Part shown: piece by piece, positions 5,690 through 10,299 of the stretch
Layout of the letters: every line of letters starts with the position of its first letter
Position numbering within the stretch: the first letter of the stretch is position 1
Assembly: GCA_024679435.1 (NCBI GenBank)
Contig: JAIBDK010000053.1
Location: 1-10,299, forward strand
Source: Gammaproteobacteria bacterium
Lineage (GTDB): Bacteria; Pseudomonadota; Gammaproteobacteria; Arenicellales; Poriferihabitantaceae
DNA: 10,299 bases
Reading direction: 5' to 3'
Made by a program: the position numbers and the translations under genes
Notes under the pieces: generated by a model
The model's database searches: none
What the model was told of the DNA's origin: nothing
Seen by the model: only the letters and a program-made list of their open reading frames with translations

Positions 5690-7492
5690 CTATCCCGCAA
5701 CCTCAAACAGACTGATATCAAGCTCTGCTATGGATGTTGCGCCGTTTTGAATTACCGATGCATGATAATTGGCTTTTGGCATTTCATAGGCGAAATAGAA
5801 TCGCGCGGTTTCAATTTTTGCCGGATAGAAGGGGTCGTTACCGTCATCCAGTGTCAATGCGGCCCCAGCCGCACGGGCTAGCTGCCAGCCACAGCAAATC
5901 GTTCCCCAAAGCCGCAGGTATGGATCACAAATCCCAGCCGGTTTACGAATATCTTCAGAAGCCATGACGAGTATGCTGGCTATGGAAGATTCAAGTAAGT
6001 CTAGTGAAGCGGTTATCTGATCTTTCATGTTCTTTAATTCAGGCTGATGGACGTTTTGGATATCGGCACGAATGAAAGAAATAACCGCCCTTGAAATATG
6101 CCCCTGATCCCGTAATAACTTTCGTCCAATCAGATCCAGTGCCTGGATGCCATTGGTTCCTTCATAGATTGGGGTGATTCGCTGGTCGCGATAATATTGG
6201 GCCGCCCCAGTTTCTTCGATAAAACCCATTCCACCGTGGACTTGTAACGCGATAGACACGTTTTCAAGACCGAGTTCAGTCATATAGCTTTTAACAATGG
6301 GTGTAAGTACATCCACCATAGCCTGAGCGAGTTCACGGGTCTCTGGATCTTCACTTTTTAGGCTTTTATCGAATGATCCGCCCAGTATTAACCCAAGAGA
6401 TCGAAGTCCTTCGATACGACATTTCTGTAGCATCAGCATTCTCTTTACATCAGGGTGATTAATAATTGCGACTCTGTCACCCTGGGGATTGTCAATGGCG
6501 GTTCCCTGAATACGGTCGCCGGCAAACCATGCTGCTTGCTGATATGCGCGTTCTGCTACTCCATTTCCCTGGATTCCTACTGCGAGTCGAGCGATATTCA
6601 TCATTGTAAACATATAGGTCATACCCTGATTTTCTTCGCCTACCAGATAACCAACCGCACCTTTTTGTTTCCGATATTTTCCGGTGCCATAACCAAGCAC
6701 TGCAGTGGGACTGCCATGAATCCCTAACTTGTGTTCAAGGGAAATGGTTTCGATATCGTTTCTGGATGTCCAGTTGCCATTTTCATCGCGCAGAAACTTG
6801 GGTACGATAAAAAGTGAAATACCTTTTGTGCCGGAAGGCGCATCTGGAAGCCTTGCCAGCACCAAATGAACAATATTATCAACCATATCGTGATCACCGT
6901 AGGTGATGTAGATTTTCTGCCCGGTAATCAGATAGTGATCCCCGTTACTCACCGCCTGAGTTTTAATCATGGCGAGATCAGAACCGCAATGGGGTTCGGT
7001 CAGATTCATGGTGCCTGACCAGTTACCGTGTATCAGATTTGCCAGATAATCTGTTTTTTGATCCTCGGTTCCGTGCAGTTCTATGGCCTCAATAGCGGCC
7101 TGTGTGAGAAGGCTGCACAAACCAAACGCCATATTTGATGAATGCCAGATTTCCTGCACCGCAGTTGCAACCAGCCATGGTAATCCCTGTCCGCCGCGAT
7201 CGGGGCTGAAGGGTAATCCATTCCAGCCGCCTTCAATAAACGTGCTGTATGCCTCTTTCCATCCGTCTGGGGTTTTAACTTCTCCGTTATTGAGGCTCGA
7301 GCCCTGAATATCGCCAACTTTATTCAGCGGGTCGAGTACTTCTTCGCCAATCTTAGCGGCTTCCTGAAGAATCGCCTCGAGGAGATCATGTGTTGCATCT
7401 TCATAACCTGGTAATGCGGTGATGCCTTCCAGATCAGCAAGGTGACGGGTTGCAAACAGAATATCTTTAACGGGTGCTTTGTAATTACTCAT
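5690..7492 (-). CDS. Acyl-CoA dehydrogenase, large DmdC-like type
   Basis: A 600-residue flavoprotein of the acyl-CoA dehydrogenase family that makes 2-enoyl-CoA and passes electrons to ETF. It opens with YKAPVKDILFAT (4-15), typical of the 600-residue branch that includes 3-methylthiopropionyl-CoA dehydrogenase DmdC. It has the FAD/substrate motif LTEPHCGSDL (164-173), GQKIYIT (191-197), and the signature YRDQRITPIYEGTNGIQALDL (434-454), in which E444 is the expected catalytic base. The last about 130 residues match the extra C-terminal helical domain of this branch. All key residues are present, so it should be active. Substrate chain length cannot be read from sequence; its place behind a LiuR-like regulator and near icmF favours short or branched acyl-CoAs. 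It starts 112 bases after the regulator gene on the same strand, possibly as one transcript. Confidence 0.95.
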   Translation of the reverse strand: MSNYKAPVKDILFATRHLADLEGITALPGYEDATHDLLEAILQEAAKIGEEVLDPLNKVGDIQGSSLNNGEVKTPDGWKEAYSTFIEGGWNGLPFSPDRGGQGLPWLVATAVQEIWHSSNMAFGLCSLLTQAAIEAIELHGTEDQKTDYLANLIHGNWSGTMNLTEPHCGSDLAMIKTQAVSNGDHYLITGQKIYITYGDHDMVDNIVHLVLARLPDAPSGTKGISLFIVPKFLRDENGNWTSRNDIETISLEHKLGIHGSPTAVLGYGTGKYRKQKGAVGYLVGEENQGMTYMFTMMNIARLAVGIQGNGVAERAYQQAAWFAGDRIQGTAIDNPQGDRVAIINHPDVKRMLMLQKCRIEGLRSLGLILGGSFDKSLKSEDPETRELAQAMVDVLTPIVKSYMTELGLENVSIALQVHGGMGFIEETGAAQYYRDQRITPIYEGTNGIQALDLIGRKLLRDQGHISRAVISFIRADIQNVHQPELKNMKDQITASLDLLESSIASILVMASEDIRKPAGICDPYLRLWGTICCGWQLARAAGAALTLDDGNDPFYPAKIETARFYFAYEMPKANYHASVIQNGATSIAELDISLFEVAG

Positions 7493-7604
7493 TTAGGTTT
7501 CCGAATATCTTTCTAAAGTTAGTCGATTAGCGATCGTACATTTTTACGGGTTAGGTTGGCGTGTAGTTTAAAGCTCGAGTTTTTTTGTAACCATTCAATA
7601 TTAT

Positions 7605-8009
7605 TTATGATCGGTTTCTGCTCTTAACTTCTATAGCATCGAGTTTTCGCTGAACATTTTTCGCCACCGCATCCATTTCCGCCAGCGTGTTTTGGATGTC
7701 AAGTTGCTTTTGCTGGAGTTCAAGTCGATGGGATTCTATGGTTTCGAGCACAAATTGTAGTTGAGCGGATTCATTTGGCTGGGTGTCGTACAGCTCCATG
7801 GTCGTTTCAATTTCTGCCAGAGAAAAACCAAGCCGCTTGCCTCGCAAGATTAGTTTCAATCTGACGAGGTCTCGTTCGCTATAAATTCTTTTGTTATTTT
7901 CTCTCCCAGGCTTCAACAGGCCTTCTGCTTCATAAAAACGAATGGTGCGCGGTGTCAGATCAAAATGTTTTGCGAGGTCTGAGATGGTGTAGGCGGGCTT
8001 GTTTTTCAT
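7605..8009 (-). CDS. MerR-family regulator, LiuR-like
   Basis: A 134-residue cytosolic transcription factor. The N-terminal winged helix-turn-helix is clear: YTISDLAKHFDLTPRTIRFYEAEGLL (7-32), then the wing with NNKRIYSERDLVRLKLI (38-54) and LGFSLAEIETTMELYD. Residues about 83-125 form the dimerising coiled coil. There is no cysteine at all, so it is not a metal or thiol sensor. The sequence resembles LiuR, the MerR-type regulator of branched-chain amino acid and acyl-CoA catabolism in proteobacteria, which likely responds to a CoA metabolite; the assignment to LiuR is by resemblance and context. It diverges from icmF across a palindromic operator and is followed by the acyl-CoA dehydrogenase gene. 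No convincing Shine-Dalgarno sequence precedes the ATG. Confidence 0.92.
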   Translation of the reverse strand: MKNKPAYTISDLAKHFDLTPRTIRFYEAEGLLKPGRENNKRIYSERDLVRLKLILRGKRLGFSLAEIETTMELYDTQPNESAQLQFVLETIESHRLELQQKQLDIQNTLAEMDAVAKNVQRKLDAIEVKSRNRS

Positions 8010-8053
8010 GGACGTTAATGATTGGCCAAATAGCTAACAGGGGACTTTCTGGG

Positions 8054-8082
8054 TTATTAGGTTGACGTTTACGTAAACGTAA
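8054..8082 (-). promoter_or_regulatory. Possible promoter of the MerR-type regulator gene
   Basis: On the minus strand TTACGT (8082-8077) and TAATAA (8059-8054) are 17 bases apart. Both are partial consensus matches, but the -35 falls inside the palindromic operator, mirroring the promoter on the other strand. Autoregulation would follow. Confidence 0.35.
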
Positions 8083-8090
8083 GGTACGGT
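8062..8090 (+). promoter_or_regulatory. Possible icmF promoter
   Basis: TTGACG (8062-8067, a good -35) is followed after 17 bases by TACGGT (8085-8090, a poor -10). The palindromic operator overlaps the -35 and fills most of the spacer. The spacer is 17 bases, not the 19-20 of classical MerR-activated promoters, which points to simple repression. Confidence 0.4.
8065..8080. promoter_or_regulatory. Palindromic operator, probable LiuR-type binding site
   Basis: ACGTTTACGTAAACGT is a perfect 16-base palindrome in the 121-base gap between the divergent MerR gene and icmF. Its ACGT-N-rich form resembles LiuR operators known in gammaproteobacteria (from memory). It overlaps candidate -35 elements on both strands. 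Related half-sites GACGTTAA (8011-8018) and TTAACGTA (8092-8099) flank it. Confidence 0.75.
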
Positions 8091-8120
8091 CTTAACGTAT
8101 CAAATTCCAACCCCAGAAGC

Positions 8121-8125
8121 GAGGA
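8121..8125 (+). promoter_or_regulatory. Shine-Dalgarno site supporting the icmF TTG start
   Basis: GAGGA ends five bases before TTG at 8131. No ATG or GTG is in frame nearby upstream, and the first in-frame ATG (8242) would remove the start of the cobalamin-binding fold, so the TTG is the likely start. Confidence 0.7.
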
Positions 8126-8130
8126 ATATT

Positions 8131-10299
8131 TTGGGAAAACTCGACCAGCTAACCAATCAGTCTGCCTTAGCCGTAGGTTCCAACCTCAGATTCATTACTG
8201 CCGCCAGTTTGTTCGATGGACACGATGCGGCGATAAATATTATGCGCCGAATTCTGCAGTCCCAGGGTGTTGAGGTAATTCATCTTGGTCATAACCGTTC
8301 GGTAGCTGAGGTGGTCAATGCGGCGCTCCAGGAAGACGCACATGGTATTGCGATCAGTTCTTATCAGGGTGGACATGTTGAGTATCTTAAATATATGCTG
8401 GACATGCTACGCCAAAACGGCGGTGAAAAAATTAGAGTGTTTGCTGGCGGTGGGGGGGTAATCGTTCCTGAGGAAAAGACCGCTCTTGAGGCATACGGAG
8501 TGACCCGAATTTATACCCCGGAAGATGGTCAGCAACTTGGATTGCAGGGAATGATTGAAAACACTATTTCCCTGAGTCAATTCGATCCTTCGGTAGACTC
8601 GCCAGATTGCCTTGATCCTTTAAAGAGAGGTGACCTAAGGGCGCTTTCTCATGCTTTATCCGCTGTTGAGAGCGGCACGATCGGCCAGAATCTTCGTGAG
8701 CAACTCAGTGAGTTTTCGAATTCTACTGATTCGATGATTCCCGTTCTTGGTATTACCGGGACAGGAGGTGCAGGCAAGTCTTCACTGACAGATGAGTTGA
8801 TTCGTCGATTGCGACTTGGCCTTGGGGATACCTTGAAAATCGCCATTCTTGCAGTTGATCCAACTCGTAAGCGAACCGGTGGCGCCTTGCTTGGAGACCG
8901 TATTCGAATGAATGCGATAAATCACCCAAATATTTTTATGCGCTCCATTGCGACCCGGGCCAGTTTGGCAGAAGTGCCCGATTATCTTCGTCAAATGATT
9001 CAGTTGTGTCAATGTACTGGATTCGATCTGATAATTGTTGAAACACCGGGTATTGGTCAGGGCGATGCCGGTATAACAGATTTGGTGGATTGTTCATTGT
9101 ATGTGATGACACCGGAATTTGGAGCCCAGTCGCAGCTTGAAAAAATCGACATGCTTGATTTTGCGGATGTGGTGGCAATTAACAAGTTTGATCGTAAAGG
9201 TGCCGCAGATGCCTATCGTGACGTGTGCAAGCAGGTGCAACGCAATCGCGAAGCATTCAGTTTGAGACCTGAAGAAATGTCGGTGTTCGGCACCATTGCA
9301 TCCCGTTTTAATGATGACGGCATGACGGCACTGTATCAGGAGATCATGATTAGGCTACGTGCAATTGGACTTGATTGCGCTAAAAATCAACTTCCGGAAG
9401 TGGCGGTTCGAATGTCCTCGGACCAAAACAAAATCATTGCTGAAAAACGGATCCGATATCTGGCTGAAATAGCAGAAACAGTAAGAGCCTATAAACAACG
9501 TGCACTGGATCAGGCAGCTCTCGCCCGTTCTATACAGCAACTGCGTGCGACAAAAGACATGCTAGAGCAGGCTGGCGCCCAAAGTTTTAATGCCATAGAG
9601 GATCTGGTTAGGTCTAAAAGCGATGCATTAGATTCAGGTGTTGCAGAACAGCTCGAAAACTGGTGTCAGACGGTAAACGATTATTCCGGTGACCACTATG
9701 TGGTTACTATTCGTGATCGTCAAATTCGAAGTGAACTAAAACGAGAGACGCTGTCTGGAAGTAAAGTAAATCGGGTGTCACTCCCTGGGTATGAAGATCA
9801 CGGTGAGCTGGTTAAATGGATGATGCTGGATAACTTGCCGGGCTATTTTCCGTTCAGTGCCGGCGTGTTTCCGTTTAAGCGAGATAACGAAGATCCGACC
9901 CGGATGTTTGCCGGAGAGGGTGATGCGTTTAAAACTAACCGGCGTTTTAAAAATCTTTCAGAGCATTCCGATGCCAAGCGTTTGTCTACGGCTTTCGATT
10001 CTGTCACCCTTTATGGCTGTGATCCTGATAAAAGACCAGATATTTATGGCAAGGTGGGTAATTCAGGAGTTTCCATCGCTACTCTGGATGATATGAAAGC
10101 GTTGTATGACGGTTTTGATTTGTGTGACCCTGCGACCTCGGTTTCGATGACGATAAACGGGCCGGCTCCAATTATTTTGGCGATGTTTTTAAATGCTGCT
10201 GTTGCCCAGCAGGCAGATAAGTTTCTGGAAGAGAATAACAGGCAACCGAACGACAACGAGTATGCGGCTCTTAGGGCAGATGCCCTTGCCAGTGTGCGG
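8131..10299 (+). CDS. icmF: Fused isobutyryl-CoA mutase IcmF (3' end outside window)
   Basis: The frame is open for 723 codons from TTG 8131 to the window edge; the family is near 1,090 residues, so about a third is missing. It interconverts isobutyryl-CoA and butyryl-CoA using adenosylcobalamin. Domains in order: B12-binding Rossmann fold (about 20-145) with FDGHDAAINIMRR, HLGHNRSVAEVV and SSYQGGH (77-83); a MeaB-type GTPase chaperone (about 200-410) with P-loop GTGGAGKS (210-217), ETPGIGQGD (304-312) and NKFD (351-354); a helical linker (about 430-515); and the start of the substrate-binding barrel (from about 520) with LPGYFPFSAGVFPF and TRMFAGEGDAFKTNRRF (590-606). F593 aligns with the Phe that distinguishes isobutyryl-CoA from methylmalonyl-CoA mutases, which have Tyr. 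The partner Gln lies beyond the edge. It diverges from the MerR regulator across a shared operator. Confidence 0.95.
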   Translation, partial: MGKLDQLTNQSALAVGSNLRFITAASLFDGHDAAINIMRRILQSQGVEVIHLGHNRSVAEVVNAALQEDAHGIAISSYQGGHVEYLKYMLDMLRQNGGEKIRVFAGGGGVIVPEEKTALEAYGVTRIYTPEDGQQLGLQGMIENTISLSQFDPSVDSPDCLDPLKRGDLRALSHALSAVESGTIGQNLREQLSEFSNSTDSMIPVLGITGTGGAGKSSLTDELIRRLRLGLGDTLKIAILAVDPTRKRTGGALLGDRIRMNAINHPNIFMRSIATRASLAEVPDYLRQMIQLCQCTGFDLIIVETPGIGQGDAGITDLVDCSLYVMTPEFGAQSQLEKIDMLDFADVVAINKFDRKGAADAYRDVCKQVQRNREAFSLRPEEMSVFGTIASRFNDDGMTALYQEIMIRLRAIGLDCAKNQLPEVAVRMSSDQNKIIAEKRIRYLAEIAETVRAYKQRALDQAALARSIQQLRATKDMLEQAGAQSFNAIEDLVRSKSDALDSGVAEQLENWCQTVNDYSGDHYVVTIRDRQIRSELKRETLSGSKVNRVSLPGYEDHGELVKWMMLDNLPGYFPFSAGVFPFKRDNEDPTRMFAGEGDAFKTNRRFKNLSEHSDAKRLSTAFDSVTLYGCDPDKRPDIYGKVGNSGVSIATLDDMKALYDGFDLCDPATSVSMTINGPAPIILAMFLNAAVAQQADKFLEENNRQPNDNEYAALRADALASVR

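Noticed and set aside
5672..5693. Six-base perfect stem (ATAGCG/CGCTAT) between mltA and the dehydrogenase, as a bidirectional terminator
   Set aside because: The stem is short with a ten-base loop, overlaps the dehydrogenase stop codon and has no T-run on either strand.
7571..7586. CTCGAG palindrome next to a T-run after the regulator gene as a terminator
   Set aside because: The palindrome has no loop-forming centre and the T-run is on the plus strand, the wrong side for the minus-strand gene.
8452..8458. Run of seven G in icmF as a phase-variable slip site
   Set aside because: It encodes the conserved Gly stretch of the B12-binding domain (GGGGV) and the frame is intact; a G-run is expected from glycine codons.
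8167..9540. Series of minus-strand frames of 60-80 codons opposite icmF
   Set aside because: All lie antisense to the continuous icmF frame, which has every expected domain motif in order.

Overview
The window reads as chromosomal DNA of a gammaproteobacterium, probably free-living or marine. The evidence is an S21-YqeY pair of the proteobacterial kind, an MltA lipoprotein transglycosylase, and a MerR regulator/acyl-CoA dehydrogenase/IcmF group of the type used for branched-chain acyl-CoA catabolism. Base composition looks moderate (mid-to-high 40s % GC by eye), and coding density is high. I see no tRNA, rRNA, CRISPR array, insertion sequence, prophage gene or attachment site, and no gene-free stretch longer than about 200 bases.

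Layout. 1-1767 (+): the 3' part of an iPGM-type phosphoglycerate mutase gene that continues in frame, with no stop, into a complete Nudix hydrolase domain. This fusion is the most unusual feature in the window. 1776-2558 (-): a secreted protein of unknown function, convergent with the fusion gene. 2694-3374 (-): yqeY behind rpsU, as in many bacteria, but the usual next genes (dnaG, rpoD) are absent. 3586-4410 (-): a solitary PhnD-like periplasmic binding protein without transporter partners. 4450-5649 (+): mltA, divergent from it with only a 39-base gap. 5690-7492 (-): a 600-residue acyl-CoA dehydrogenase of the DmdC-like large type. 7605-8009 (-): a cysteine-free MerR regulator of the LiuR type. 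8131-10299 (+): icmF, the fused adenosylcobalamin-dependent isobutyryl-CoA mutase, cut by the right edge.

How they fit together. The right third looks like one regulatory unit. The MerR gene and icmF diverge from a 121-base gap holding a perfect 16-base palindrome that overlaps plausible -35 elements on both strands. The dehydrogenase follows the regulator on the same strand. This suggests coordinated control of branched- or short-chain acyl-CoA oxidation and isobutyryl-/butyryl-CoA interconversion. The left two thirds are housekeeping genes (glycolysis, translation, murein turnover) mixed with single accessory envelope genes.

Most genes belong to known families. The points most likely to be new are the iPGM-Nudix fusion, the plant/kinetoplastid-like flavour of its iPGM half, and the operator arrangement in front of icmF.
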